Shown here: piece by piece, positions 9,356 through 16,877 of the stretch
Numbering within the stretch: position 1 is the first letter of the stretch
How the letters are laid out: every line of letters begins with the position of its first letter
Notes under the pieces: generated by a model
Seen by the model: only the letters and a program-made list of their open reading frames with translations
What the model was told of the DNA's origin: nothing
Databases searched by the model: none
Assembly: GCF_004342625.1 (NCBI RefSeq)
Contig: NZ_SMAH01000001.1
Location: 186,001 to 250,000 of the forward strand
DNA length: 64,000 nt
Reading direction: 5' to 3'
DNA from: Tepidimonas ignava
Lineage (GTDB): Bacteria > Pseudomonadota > Gammaproteobacteria > Burkholderiales > Burkholderiaceae_C
Position numbers and translations under genes: made by a program

Positions 9356-10449
9356 GCCTGCGCCTCCACCGCGGCGCGGCGCCAGCGCGGATGCGGCAGC
9401 TCGCGCCACGCCAGCCACGCCAGCGTCAGCAGGGCCACCCCCCCGTGCAGCGCCGCAAAATAACCCCAGACCGAGACGCGCCCGCGCGTGGCCCAGTCTT
9501 GCCCGGCACCAAGCAGGTTGTAGTACACGACAAACGCCAGCAGCATGAACAGCAGGTTGCCGCTGCGGCCCAGGCGCGGCTGCGCGCTGGTGGCGGCCAG
9601 CGCCAGCAACACCAGGTTGACCGCGCACACCACCAACCCCATGCGCCAGGCCAGCTCGGACTGCAGGGCCGCGTCGCGGCTCGACCACAGCATCCACGTC
9701 GGCATCGCGCTGCGGCGACGCAGTTCCACCGTGGCCGCAGGTGCGTCGGCCACGCGTACGGTGTAGCGCTCGAACGCAGCGCCCTCCCACACCTGGGCGT
9801 CGGCGCTGCGCCGCCAACGCTGGCCATCGTGCAGCGTCAAGTGGGTGCCACGGTCGTCGGCATGCAGCTCGCCCGCACGCGCCGTCACGATGCTGTAGGC
9901 CCCGTCGGGCTCGTGGTCGGCGATAAAAATCTGTCGCCCGCTGTGGCCGGCCTGGGTGTCGCGGTCGACAAACAGCACCCGGCGGCCGTTGGCCGATTCC
10001 TGGAACTGTCCCGGCGCGATGCGCTGCAGGTCGTTGCGCTGCTCGTAACGCTGGCGCAGCTCGTCGCTTTGTTGCCGCGCCCACGGACCCACCAGCAACG
10101 CCAGCACCGCCACGGCCAGCCAGACCGGCCAGGCCAAACGCAGCACCGGCGCCACAAAACGCGTCAGCCCCAGCCCCGCGGTGTGCCAAATCACCATCTC
10201 GCTGTCACGGTACAGGCGCGACAACGTGCCCACCACCGCGGCCATCAGCGCCACCGTCAGCACGATGGGCAACTGACCCGTCACGGCCAGTGTCAAAAAC
10301 AACAGCAGCGCTTGGGGGTCGACCTCGCCGCGGCTGGCTTGACCCAGGGTGCGCACCAACAGCATGGTCAGCACCACGGTCAGCATCACCACCAGCGCCG
10401 CGCCAAAGGAGCGTGCCAACTCGCGGCGCAGCGACGATTCGAATAACAT
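9352..10449 (-). CDS. lptF: LPS export ABC transporter permease LptF
   Basis: LptF partners LptG in the LPS-extracting LptB2FG complex. The product is 365 residues. The N-terminus MLFESSLRRELARSFGAALV and the coupling region TLSRLYRDSEMVIWHTAGLG are characteristic. A periplasmic jellyroll follows, then three C-terminal helices. The start at 10449 is set by the family N-terminus, since upstream in-frame codons extend into pepA. The gene diverges from pepA with a 37-bp gap, the same arrangement as in E. coli. A CATAAT hexamer on this strand (10483-10488) overlaps the pepA start and is a plausible -10. Confidence 0.93.
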   Translation of the reverse strand: MLFESSLRRELARSFGAALVVMLTVVLTMLLVRTLGQASRGEVDPQALLLFLTLAVTGQLPIVLTVALMAAVVGTLSRLYRDSEMVIWHTAGLGLTRFVAPVLRLAWPVWLAVAVLALLVGPWARQQSDELRQRYEQRNDLQRIAPGQFQESANGRRVLFVDRDTQAGHSGRQIFIADHEPDGAYSIVTARAGELHADDRGTHLTLHDGQRWRRSADAQVWEGAAFERYTVRVADAPAATVELRRRSAMPTWMLWSSRDAALQSELAWRMGLVVCAVNLVLLALAATSAQPRLGRSGNLLFMLLAFVVYYNLLGAGQDWATRGRVSVWGYFAALHGGVALLTLAWLAWRELPHPRWRRAAVEAQA

Positions 10450-10486
10450 CACCAACTCTTGATTCGAGGTACGACAGGTTGGAATT

Positions 10487-11983
10487 ATGGACTTTGAACT
10501 GCGACCCTTGAGCCGAGCCGAGGCCGCGGCGGCCGACGCCGAAGCGCTGATCGTGCTGTGGCGTGACGCCGACGACCACGACACCCCATCCGCCGAGGAT
10601 GCGTTGGGGCGCTGGGTGCAGCACGCCGTGCGCGATGGCGACCTGGGGCGCGACGCGGGTCAGTGGCTGGCCGGGCACCGCGTTGCGGGGGTGCGCGCGC
10701 GGCGCGTGGTGGCGGTGCGCTGTGGGGACGGTTCGGCGCGCAAGGTACGCCAGGCCGTGGCGTCCGCGTGGGGCGCGCTCAAAGCGGCGCCGCCGCGCAC
10801 CTTGCTCATCCAGATGGGCGCCACGGACGAAGCAGCGCTGGCCGCCGCGGTGCTGGGCATCGCCGAGGCCAGCTACCGCTACACGACCACGCTGTCCAAA
10901 CCCCAGCCGCGCGCGCTGCAGCGGGTGGTGGTGGGCGTGGCCGATGCGCCGGCCCTGCACGGGGCGTTCGAGTGGGCCGTGGCCACCGTGCACGGGCAGG
11001 AGCTGGCCAAAGAGTGGGCCAACCGCCCGGCCAACCACGCCCGCCCGGTGGACCTGGCGCGCGCGGCGCAGGCGCTGGCGGGGCCCGATGTGGAGGTCGA
11101 GGTCCTGGGGCCGAAGGAGGTCGAAAAGCTTGGCATGGGGGCCCTGTTGGCGGTGGCGCGCGGCAGCCACGAGCCGCTGCGTTTTATCGTGTTGCGCTAC
11201 CAGGGCGCGGCCAAGCGCGAAGCGCCGGTGGTGCTGGTGGGCAAAGGCATCACGTTCGACACCGGGGGCATCTCCCTCAAGCCCGCGGCCGACATGGACG
11301 AAATGAAATTCGATATGAGCGGTGCGGCCAGCGTGTTGGGGGTGTTTGCGGCCCTGCCGCGGCTGCGGCCTGCGCTCAACGTGGTGGGCTTGATTCCGGC
11401 CTGCGAGAACATGCCCGGGGGCGGCGCCACCAAACCCGGTGACGTCGTGCGCAGCATGAGCGGACAGACCATCGAAATCCTCAACACCGACGCCGAAGGG
11501 CGGCTGATTTTGTGCGACGCGCTGACCTACGCGCAGCGCTTCAAGCCGCGCGCCATTGTGGACGTGGCCACGTTGACCGGCGCGTGCGTCATCGCGCTCG
11601 GGGCGGTGCGCAGCGGCCTGTACGCCAACGACGACGCGCTGGCGCAAGCGCTGTTGCAGGCGGGCGAAGCGGCGCTGGACCCGTGCTGGCGCATGCCGCT
11701 TGATGACGATTACGCCGAGGCGCTCAAGAGCAACTTCGCCGACGTGGCCAACGTCGGCGGGCGCCCGGCCGGCTCGGTGACGGCAGCTAAGTTTTTGCAA
11801 CGCTTCGTGGGTGACGGCACGCCGTGGGCGCACCTGGACATCGCTGGCACCGCCTGGAAGGGCGGCAAGGACAAAGGCGCCACCGGCCGCCCGGTGCCGC
11901 TGTTGCTGCGCTACCTGGCCGAGCTTGGCCGCCAAGGCAGCGCCAAGCCTCGAGGCGGGCGCCGCAAGGGGGCGGCGGCGTGA
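10487..11983 (+). CDS. pepA: Leucyl aminopeptidase (M17) PepA
   Basis: PepA is a cytosolic hexameric two-metal aminopeptidase that trims N-terminal residues. The 498-residue protein has the M17 signature NTDAEGRL at residues 333-340. The upstream metal and bicarbonate-site residues are in VGKGITFDTGGISLKP, with DMSGAASVLG next to it. The N-terminal half is the poorly conserved DNA-binding and oligomerisation domain. In E. coli the same protein also acts as a transcriptional and recombination accessory factor, a role that cannot be inferred here. It diverges from lptF and its stop overlaps the holC GTG start (GTGA), so pepA and holC are probably one transcript. Confidence 0.95.
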   Translation: MDFELRPLSRAEAAAADAEALIVLWRDADDHDTPSAEDALGRWVQHAVRDGDLGRDAGQWLAGHRVAGVRARRVVAVRCGDGSARKVRQAVASAWGALKAAPPRTLLIQMGATDEAALAAAVLGIAEASYRYTTTLSKPQPRALQRVVVGVADAPALHGAFEWAVATVHGQELAKEWANRPANHARPVDLARAAQALAGPDVEVEVLGPKEVEKLGMGALLAVARGSHEPLRFIVLRYQGAAKREAPVVLVGKGITFDTGGISLKPAADMDEMKFDMSGAASVLGVFAALPRLRPALNVVGLIPACENMPGGGATKPGDVVRSMSGQTIEILNTDAEGRLILCDALTYAQRFKPRAIVDVATLTGACVIALGAVRSGLYANDDALAQALLQAGEAALDPCWRMPLDDDYAEALKSNFADVANVGGRPAGSVTAAKFLQRFVGDGTPWAHLDIAGTAWKGGKDKGATGRPVPLLLRYLAELGRQGSAKPRGGRRKGAAA

Positions 11984-12450
11984 CCCAGGTGGCGTTCCAC
12001 CTGAACGTGCCCGCCACGCCGCAGGGTTGGCGGGCCTACGTGTGCCGGCTGCTGGCCAAAGCGCACGCCGCGCGCGCGCGGGTGTGGGTGGCCGTGGCCG
12101 ACGCCGATCTGGCGGCGCTGGATGAGGCGCTGTGGACGTTGCCGGCCGATGACTTCGTGCCGCACGTGCGCTGGGATGCCGCGGCGCTGTTGGTGCAGCG
12201 CTCGCCCATCGTGCTGGCGCCGCCCACGGTGTCGCCGCCAGGGCCGCGGGGGGTGGTGGTGAACGTCCAGCCGCAGTGGTTGGACTGGCTGGATCAGGGC
12301 GCACCGCCCACGCGTGTCATCGAAATCGTCAGCACCGACGATGAGGCCAAGGCTGCCGCGCGGCAGCGCTGGCGCCGTTACCAGCAGTTGGGCTGGGATC
12401 CCCAGGCGTACGACCGGGCCGCCCGGGCGGGCGCGCCCGCAGGGGCGTGA
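11980..12450 (+). CDS. holC: DNA polymerase III subunit chi
   Basis: Chi links the clamp loader to single-stranded DNA-binding protein at the replication fork. The 156-residue product starts from a GTG at 11980 that overlaps the pepA stop. It opens with TQVAFHLNVPATPQGWRAYV and contains VCRLLAKAHAARARVWV, then DDFVPHVRWDA, all typical of HolC. The C-terminal WRRYQQLGWDPQAYDRA is the usual end region, with a short alanine-rich extension. The pepA-holC pairing is conserved across Beta- and Gammaproteobacteria. The start is supported only by coupling and family alignment from memory, because a longer in-frame reading has no homologous sequence. Confidence 0.88.
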   Translation: MTQVAFHLNVPATPQGWRAYVCRLLAKAHAARARVWVAVADADLAALDEALWTLPADDFVPHVRWDAAALLVQRSPIVLAPPTVSPPGPRGVVVNVQPQWLDWLDQGAPPTRVIEIVSTDDEAKAAARQRWRRYQQLGWDPQAYDRAARAGAPAGA

Positions 12451-12815
12451 TGGACGGCCGGCGCACCCCACCCGCGCTGGTGCCCACGTTGACCGACGTG
12501 GTGGCGCCCGGGGTGTTGCCAGAGCGCGCAGCGCCGGCGCCCAGCCCCCCAGCGCCGTCCGACCCACCGTTGCCCGTGACCCCCACAGCGGCAGCGTCGC
12601 TGCCGGCCGCGGACGAAGCGCTGATCGATGCGCTGGTGGACCGCACGGTGGCGCGCCTGATGCCCGTGTTGCAGCAACGCCTGCACACCGCGTGGGTGCA
12701 GTGGTTGCAGCAACTGCAGCACCAGCCCCCGCCCGTGCCGCCGTCGTTGACGAACGACTTGGCCGACATCGTGCGCGATGAGGTGCAGCGCCACCTAGGG
12801 ACAACCCGTAGATGA
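12450..12815 (+). CDS. Hypothetical protein downstream of holC
   Basis: I do not recognise a family. The 121-residue product begins at an ATG that overlaps the holC stop (TGATG), so it is probably translated with holC. Residues 20-50 are rich in proline and alanine and likely disordered. The C-terminal half looks helical: DEALIDALVDRTVARLMPVL, then a stretch with several tryptophan and glutamine residues, then NDLADIVRDEVQRHL. There is no signal peptide or membrane segment. Similar short proteins after holC exist in Burkholderiales, but I cannot assign a function. An alternative GTG start lies one codon upstream. Confidence 0.6.
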   Translation: MDGRRTPPALVPTLTDVVAPGVLPERAAPAPSPPAPSDPPLPVTPTAAASLPAADEALIDALVDRTVARLMPVLQQRLHTAWVQWLQQLQHQPPPVPPSLTNDLADIVRDEVQRHLGTTRR

Positions 12816-12928
12816 CGGCGGGCTTTGGCGTGGGTGTGTGGTTTTTGGTGTATCTTTTGGGCTTGCGCGCACAAAAACAAGTGGTTGCGCAAACCGTTTC
12901 AACCTCGTTTCGTTCGACAAGGGTAACC

Positions 12929-14110
12929 ATGCATCTGTACAGCAAACTGACGATTGCCGCCGTGGCCGCGCTGGCCCTGGCCGCTTGTGGCAAGAAAGAA
13001 GAATCCAAACCCGCCGCGGCGCAAGGCCCGGCCGTGGAAGCGATGGTGGTCAAGATTGGCCACGTCGGCCCCACCAGCGGCCCGATCGCGCACCTGGGCA
13101 AGGACAACGAAAACGGCGCCCGCATGGCCATCGACGAGCTCAACGCCGCCGGCATCCAGCTCGAAGGCAAGCCGGTCAAGTTCGAGCTGCTGGCCGAAGA
13201 CGACGCAGCCGATCCCAAGCAAGGCACCGCCGCGGCGCAAAAGCTGGTGGACGCCAAGGTCAACGGCGTTATTGGCCACCTGAACTCGGGCACCACCATC
13301 CCCGCGTCGCAAATTTACAACGCGGCGGGCATTCCGCAAATTTCGCCGTCGGCGACCAACCCGAAATACACCCGTCAGGGCTTCAACAACGTGTTCCGCG
13401 TGGTGGCGGATGACACCCACCTGGGCGGCACGCTGGGCAAATACGCGATCGAAAAACTCGGCGCCAAGAAAGTGGCGGTGATCGACGACCGCACCGCCTA
13501 CGGTCAGGGCGTGGCTGATGAGTTCGAAAAAGGCGTCAAGGCCGCGGGTGGCGAAGTGGTGGACCGTGAGTTCACCAACGACAAGGCCACCGACTTCAAC
13601 GCCATCCTGACCAAGATCAAGGCCAAGAAGCCGGATGTGATCTTCTTCGGTGGCATGGACGCCGTGGCCGGCCCGATGCTCAAGCAAATGAAGCAATTGG
13701 GCATCAACGCCAAGTTCATGGGCGGCGACGGCATCTGCACCAGCGAACTGCCCAAGCTGGCCGGCGACGGCATGGCCGACGAGCAGGTCTACTGCGCCGA
13801 AGCCGGCGGTGTCGAGGGTGAAGGCAAGGCGGCGATGGAGAAGTTCCGCGCCGACTACAAGGCCAAATTCGGTGCGGACGTGCAGGTGTACGCGCCGTAC
13901 GTGTACGACGCGGTGCACGTGATGGTCAAGGCGATGCAAAACGCCAACTCGGCCGACCCCGCCAAGTACCTGCCGGCCCTCAAGCAAATCAGCTACAAGG
14001 GCGTGACCGGCCCGATCGAGTTCGACGAGAAGGGCGACATCAAGAACGGTGCGCTGACCCTGTACACCTACAAGGGCGGCCAGCGCTCCGAAATTGCGGT
14101 CGTGCGCTGA
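12929..14110 (+). CDS. Branched-chain amino-acid ABC transporter substrate-binding lipoprotein (LivJ-like)
   Basis: A periplasmic binding protein of the HAAT/LivJ family, 393 residues. The N-terminus is a lipoprotein signal (positively charged MHLYSK, hydrophobic core, LALAAC lipobox with Cys20) followed by a charged linker, so it should be tethered to a membrane. The mature part has the type I binding-protein fold: KIGHVGPTSGPIAHLGKDNENG, NGVIGHLNSGTTIPAS and KVAVIDDRTAYGQGVADEF. Ligand is probably leucine, isoleucine or valine by family, but amides and aromatic compounds are also bound by relatives. The transporter's permease and ATPase genes are not next to it, so it is an orphan binding protein here. 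A strong terminator follows. Confidence 0.88.
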   Translation: MHLYSKLTIAAVAALALAACGKKEESKPAAAQGPAVEAMVVKIGHVGPTSGPIAHLGKDNENGARMAIDELNAAGIQLEGKPVKFELLAEDDAADPKQGTAAAQKLVDAKVNGVIGHLNSGTTIPASQIYNAAGIPQISPSATNPKYTRQGFNNVFRVVADDTHLGGTLGKYAIEKLGAKKVAVIDDRTAYGQGVADEFEKGVKAAGGEVVDREFTNDKATDFNAILTKIKAKKPDVIFFGGMDAVAGPMLKQMKQLGINAKFMGGDGICTSELPKLAGDGMADEQVYCAEAGGVEGEGKAAMEKFRADYKAKFGADVQVYAPYVYDAVHVMVKAMQNANSADPAKYLPALKQISYKGVTGPIEFDEKGDIKNGALTLYTYKGGQRSEIAVVR

Positions 14111-14135
14111 TTCAGCATCCCGACGCAGCAACCCC

Positions 14136-14159
14136 AACCCCGCCACGGCGGGGTTTTTT
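14136..14159 (+). terminator. Rho-independent terminator of the LivJ-like gene
   Basis: A CCCCGC/GCGGGG stem with a CACG loop is followed by six T residues, 26 bp after the stop codon. It is a textbook intrinsic terminator for the upstream lipoprotein gene. Confidence 0.85.
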
Positions 14160-14202
14160 GTTGTGCGGTGGGGGCGCGGCGTTGGTGGCTGGGGCGCCAA
14201 CA

Positions 14203-14234
14203 AAAACCCCGCCTCGACGGGGCGGGGTTTTTTG
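14203..14234. terminator. Second, bidirectional terminator between convergent genes
   Basis: A CCCCGCC/GGCGGGG stem with a seven-base loop has a run of A on its left and a run of T on its right, so it can act on both strands. On the plus strand it backs up the first terminator. On the minus strand it would end the SWIB-domain gene, whose stop is 66 bp away. The two hairpins share nearly the same stem sequence. Confidence 0.75.
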
Positions 14235-14299
14235 TGGAGCAGCCCGGCGGCACGGCCGGTCCGCGACGGGCCTGCGCCTCAAGCCGCCGTGCGGCTGGA

Positions 14300-14659
14300 T
14301 CAGGACAGGTGGGTGCTGATGATCTTGGTCATCTCGAACATCGACACCTGCGGCTTTTTGAGCACCGCCTTGAGCTTGGCGTCGGCGTTGATCATGCGCT
14401 TGTTGGTGGCGTCCTGCAGTTTGTTTTTCTTGATGTAGTCCCACACCTTCTTGGTCACTTCGGTGCGCGGCAGCGGCTTGGCACCGACGATGGCGGCCAG
14501 CTCGGCGCTGGGCGTCATCGGCTTCATGAAAGCCGCGTTGGGCGTGCGCTTAGCCGCAGCGGGCGCGGCTTTGGCGCTGGCCTTGGGCGCAGCGGCCGGC
14601 TTGGCGGTAGCCTTGGCGGCAGAGGACTTGGGCGAGGCAGCTTTCTTCGCAGTGGCCAT
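14300..14659 (-). CDS. SWIB/MDM2-domain protein with alanine/lysine-rich tail
   Basis: A 119-residue basic protein. Residues 1-38 are almost entirely alanine, lysine, proline and serine, like the C-terminal tail of histone H1 or bacterial H1-like proteins. Residues 45-119 are a SWIB (BAF60b/MDM2) domain: FMKPMTPSAELAAIVG, PLPRTEVTKKVWDYIKKNKL, INADAKLKAVL and SMFEMTKIISTHL. SWIB domains occur in eukaryotic chromatin remodellers, chlamydiae and many betaproteobacteria. The bacterial function is poorly defined and a nucleoid-associated role is my inference. The ATG at 14659 starts the tail, and a longer reading upstream has no family match. It is a single-gene unit closed by the terminators at 14203-14234. 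Confidence 0.85.
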   Translation of the reverse strand: MATAKKAASPKSSAAKATAKPAAAPKASAKAAPAAAKRTPNAAFMKPMTPSAELAAIVGAKPLPRTEVTKKVWDYIKKNKLQDATNKRMINADAKLKAVLKKPQVSMFEMTKIISTHLS

Positions 14660-14862
14660 GGGTGTGTTTCCTTGGGTTGGTTGCAAGCTCGCCACGCCGC
14701 GCCCGCAGCGCTGCTGAGGCGCGTGCATGGATAAGCGCATCGTAATCCGATTGCAGCCGATTTTCCAGAGCAGCGGCAGGGATTTGCGCGCAGACGGGGG
14801 TTTTCCCGGGGGGTGAGGGCGTGCAGCGTTGCGCGCAACCGACGCTGCCGCGCCGACGCGGG

Positions 14863-15684
14863 TTATCCGTGCCAGGCTTTGTAGGCCATCGTGACGGCCA
14901 GCCCGTACAGCAGCACGGCAAACACACGCTTGAGCGTGGCCACCGGCAACGCATGCGCCACGCGCACGCCGACCGGCGCCATCAGCACGCTGGCGCTGGC
15001 GATGACGGCCAGCGCCGGCACGAACACGTAGCCCACCGCCGCCGCAGGCCGGCCGGGCACACCCGCGCCGGACCACAGGTAGCCCAGCACGTTGGCCAGC
15101 GCGATCGGAAAGCCCAACGCCGCGCTGGTGGCCACCGCCTGGTGCATGGCCACCCCCCACCAGGTCATGATCGGCACACTGATGAAGCCCCCGCCCGCGC
15201 CGACAAGGCCCGAGACAAAACCGATCAACCCCCCGGCGCCCCATTGGCCGGCCGCCGTCGGCAGGCCACGCGGCTGGGCTGGGGCGGGGCGCTTGGCCGA
15301 GCGCAGCATCTGGGTGGCCGAAAACGCCACGAACACGGCAAACAGCAGCGCCAGCCACCGCCCCGACAGCACGCGAAAGACGCCCGCGCCGGCGCCCAGC
15401 GCCCCCAGCACGATGCCCGGTGCGAGGTTGCGCACGAGGTCCCAGCGCACCGCGCCGCGGCGGTGGTGCGCCCGCACGCTGGACAGCGAGGTGAAGACGA
15501 TCGTGGCCATCGAGGTGGCGATGGCCATCTTGACCGCCAGGTCGGCGCCAACCCCGCGGTGCGACAAGATCAGCGTGATGAAGGGGACCATCAACATGCC
15601 GCCCCCGATGCCGAGCAAGCCGGCCAGAAAGCCGGTGCCCAGGCCCAAGGCGGCCAATTCCACGATCAACAGGGGTTCGAGCAT
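14863..15684 (-). CDS. TSUP-family permease (TauE/SafE-like)
   Basis: A 273-residue multi-pass membrane protein of the sulfite exporter TauE/SafE (TSUP) family. The repeated signature is present in both halves: GFLAGLLGIGGGMLMVPF near the N-terminus and GFVSGLVGAGGGFISVPI in the middle. About eight hydrophobic segments are expected. Family members move sulfite, sulfoacetate or other small organosulfur anions, usually outward, so the substrate is uncertain. The start at 15684 gives the family N-terminus MLEPLLIVELAALGLGTG. An in-frame ATG at 15768 would lie in the 6S RNA gene. It lies downstream of zapA and 6S RNA on the same strand. Confidence 0.87.
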   Translation of the reverse strand: MLEPLLIVELAALGLGTGFLAGLLGIGGGMLMVPFITLILSHRGVGADLAVKMAIATSMATIVFTSLSSVRAHHRRGAVRWDLVRNLAPGIVLGALGAGAGVFRVLSGRWLALLFAVFVAFSATQMLRSAKRPAPAQPRGLPTAAGQWGAGGLIGFVSGLVGAGGGFISVPIMTWWGVAMHQAVATSAALGFPIALANVLGYLWSGAGVPGRPAAAVGYVFVPALAVIASASVLMAPVGVRVAHALPVATLKRVFAVLLYGLAVTMAYKAWHG

Positions 15685-15730
15685 GCGCTGCCGCCGCCGC
15701 GCGGGACGGGCTGGTCGTCGGTAGGGGGGA

Positions 15731-15903
15731 GGGTGTCTGCCAAACCGCCAGGCCGGCATCCTGAACACTGGGTTCAGGTGGGCGAGGGCAGCGCAGCTTC
15801 GGGTTCGTCTGACGCGAGACGCTCACGCCCACTGCGCGATGTACCAAGCCCGCGCTCAATGAGCATTGGTTCAAGGAATATAAAGCCCGGCGGATGGCAG
15901 ACA
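15731..15903 (-). ncRNA. ssrS: 6S RNA
   Basis: A 6S RNA, the regulator that mimics an open promoter and sequesters sigma-70 RNA polymerase. Evidence is structural. On the minus strand the 5' end (TGTCTGCCA, then CCGCC and GGGC) pairs with the 3' end (GCC, GGCGG, TGGCAGACA) to form the long closing stem. The middle has a bubble whose 3' arm carries CCTGAACC...GTTCAGG, resembling the CCUUGAACCAAGGGUUCAAGG element of E. coli 6S RNA. An inner stem GTGGGCG/CGCCCAC and a CGTCT/AGACG hairpin cap it. Length of about 173 nt and position directly downstream of zapA match known 6S genes. Ends are approximate to a few bases. Confidence 0.85.
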
Positions 15904-15908
15904 GCCCC

Positions 15909-15914
15909 ATTGTA
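15909..15914 (-). promoter_or_regulatory. -10 box of the 6S RNA promoter
   Basis: TACAAT on the minus strand lies six to seven bases before the inferred 6S RNA start and 37 bp after the zapA stop. No good -35 is visible at the usual spacing. Confidence 0.6.
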
Positions 15915-15950
15915 CCGCCACCCAGGCGCTTGCAGCGCACCTGCGCGGCG

Positions 15951-16316
15951 TCACAGCAGCCGGTCGTCGGCCAGCGCGGCGTCGATACGGTTGACCAGCT
16001 CACGCAAGCGCCGTTCGGTGTCCGGCGCCAGGCTTTCAGCGTGGGCGTGCTCGCCCTCGGCGGCACCGAACGACGAATTGCGAAACGCCAGCGCCGGGTC
16101 GCGGTGCGCGGCGTCGTACGCGATGTTGAGCGCGGCCAACACGGCGATGCGGTCGCGCGCCTTGACCTTGCCGGCGTCGCGGATGCGGCACATCGCGGCG
16201 TCGACCTGGGTCACCGCCTCGCGCAAGGCGTCTTCGCCGCCGGCGGGGCAGGCCAGCGTGTACAGCTGGCCCATGATCTGCACCTCGACCTGCTTGATCG
16301 GCGGGCGTTGCGTCAT
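15951..16316 (-). CDS. zapA: Cell division protein ZapA
   Basis: ZapA binds FtsZ and bundles its protofilaments at the division ring. The 121-residue product has the N-terminal ZapA domain (IKQVEVQIMGQLYTLACPAG, EDALREAVTQVDAAMCRIRD, DRIAVLAALNIAYD) and a C-terminal helical region for dimerisation. The ATG at 16316 overlaps the stop of the upstream coiled-coil gene in an ATGA, and it gives the family start MTQRPPIKQVEV. 6S RNA follows, as in many Proteobacteria. Confidence 0.93.
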   Translation of the reverse strand: MTQRPPIKQVEVQIMGQLYTLACPAGGEDALREAVTQVDAAMCRIRDAGKVKARDRIAVLAALNIAYDAAHRDPALAFRNSSFGAAEGEHAHAESLAPDTERRLRELVNRIDAALADDRLL

Positions 16317-16522
16317 GGCGCGGCCTCCTGCGGGTCGAGACGCTGCAGCAACGCCTCCAGCCGGGCTTGCGCCTGGCGACACTGCATGCGCAGCCGGTCG
16401 CGCTCCTGCGTCAGGCGCTGCACCTCCGCCTGCAGCAGACTCTGGGTGCGCAGCAGCTCCTCGTGGCGCAGCAGCAGGCGGTCCACCCGCTGGGCGAGTT
16501 GGTCGATCACGGTGGCGTCCAT
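16313..16522 (-). CDS. ZapB-like small coiled-coil protein
   Basis: A 69-residue protein that is nearly all coiled coil, with heptad-spaced leucines (IDQLAQRVDRLLLRHEELLR, SLLQAEVQRLTQERDRLRMQ). It corresponds to the short TIGR02449/ZapB-like proteins found just upstream of zapA in Beta- and Gammaproteobacteria. A role with ZapA at the division ring is inferred from this pairing. Its stop overlaps the zapA start, so the two are translationally coupled. Confidence 0.82.
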   Translation of the reverse strand: MDATVIDQLAQRVDRLLLRHEELLRTQSLLQAEVQRLTQERDRLRMQCRQAQARLEALLQRLDPQEAAP

Positions 16523-16533
16523 CAGCGCACCAT

Positions 16534-16539
16534 TGTAGA
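16534..16539 (-). promoter_or_regulatory. -10 box upstream of the zapB-like/zapA operon
   Basis: TACAAT on the minus strand, 11 bp before the start codon at 16522. The inferred transcription start would leave a leader of only a few bases, so translation may be nearly leaderless. The motif match is good, but no -35 was identified. Confidence 0.45.
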
Positions 16540-16559
16540 CCCCACGCTGGCCCCGACGC

Positions 16560-16565
16560 TACAAT
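16560..16565 (+). promoter_or_regulatory. -10 box of the cobalamin-riboswitch transcript
   Basis: TACAAT lies on the plus strand about 8 bp before the first conserved bases of the cobalamin riboswitch. A TTGTAG at 16535-16540 is the best -35 candidate, with a long 19-bp spacer. It is back to back with the zapB-like promoter. Confidence 0.5.
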
Positions 16566-16573
16566 GCCGGCAC

Positions 16574-16786
16574 GTTGGTGCTCGCGCCGCCCGCTCGTGG
16601 TGGCGCAGTTAAACGGGAAGCTGGGGGGCGGGGCGCTGCCGCGCCCCGCCTAACCAGCGCTGCCCCCGCAACGGTAAGTGGACGTCGGCCCGCGCAGCGG
16701 GCCGGCCGCTTGCAGCCAACCGCCACTGGGCGCGCCTGCGCCCGGGAAGGCGCTGCAGGTCGCATCCACCAGCCCGGATACCGGCC
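16574..16786 (+). promoter_or_regulatory. Cobalamin riboswitch
   Basis: A B12-sensing leader RNA. Conserved pieces appear in order: TTGGTGCT at the 5' end, AAACGGGAA near 16611-16619, the core GCTGCCCCCGCAACGGTAAG at 16659-16678, GCCACTGGGC in the 16730s, and the closing B12 box AGCCCGGATACCGGCC at 16771-16786. About 90 bases separate it from the btuB start. In that expression platform CACCGTC (16834-16840) can pair with GGCGGTG (16847-16853) just before a GAGGG. There is no T-run after this hairpin, so control of translation rather than termination is more likely. It should repress btuB, and possibly the whole cluster, when cobalamin is plentiful. Confidence 0.93.
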
Positions 16787-16877
16787 AACGCGGTGGCGTG
16801 TCGCTTTGCAGGCGGCGCGCCGTGTCGCCCAAACACCGTCGGGGATGGCGGTGAGGGTATTGTTCGACGTTCATGTC

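Noticed and set aside
8243-10189. lptG extended to a 648-residue protein
   Set aside because: The extra N-terminal part overlaps lptF in another frame and is low-complexity Ala/Arg/Gly. The ATGA overlap at 9352-9355 gives the normal start.
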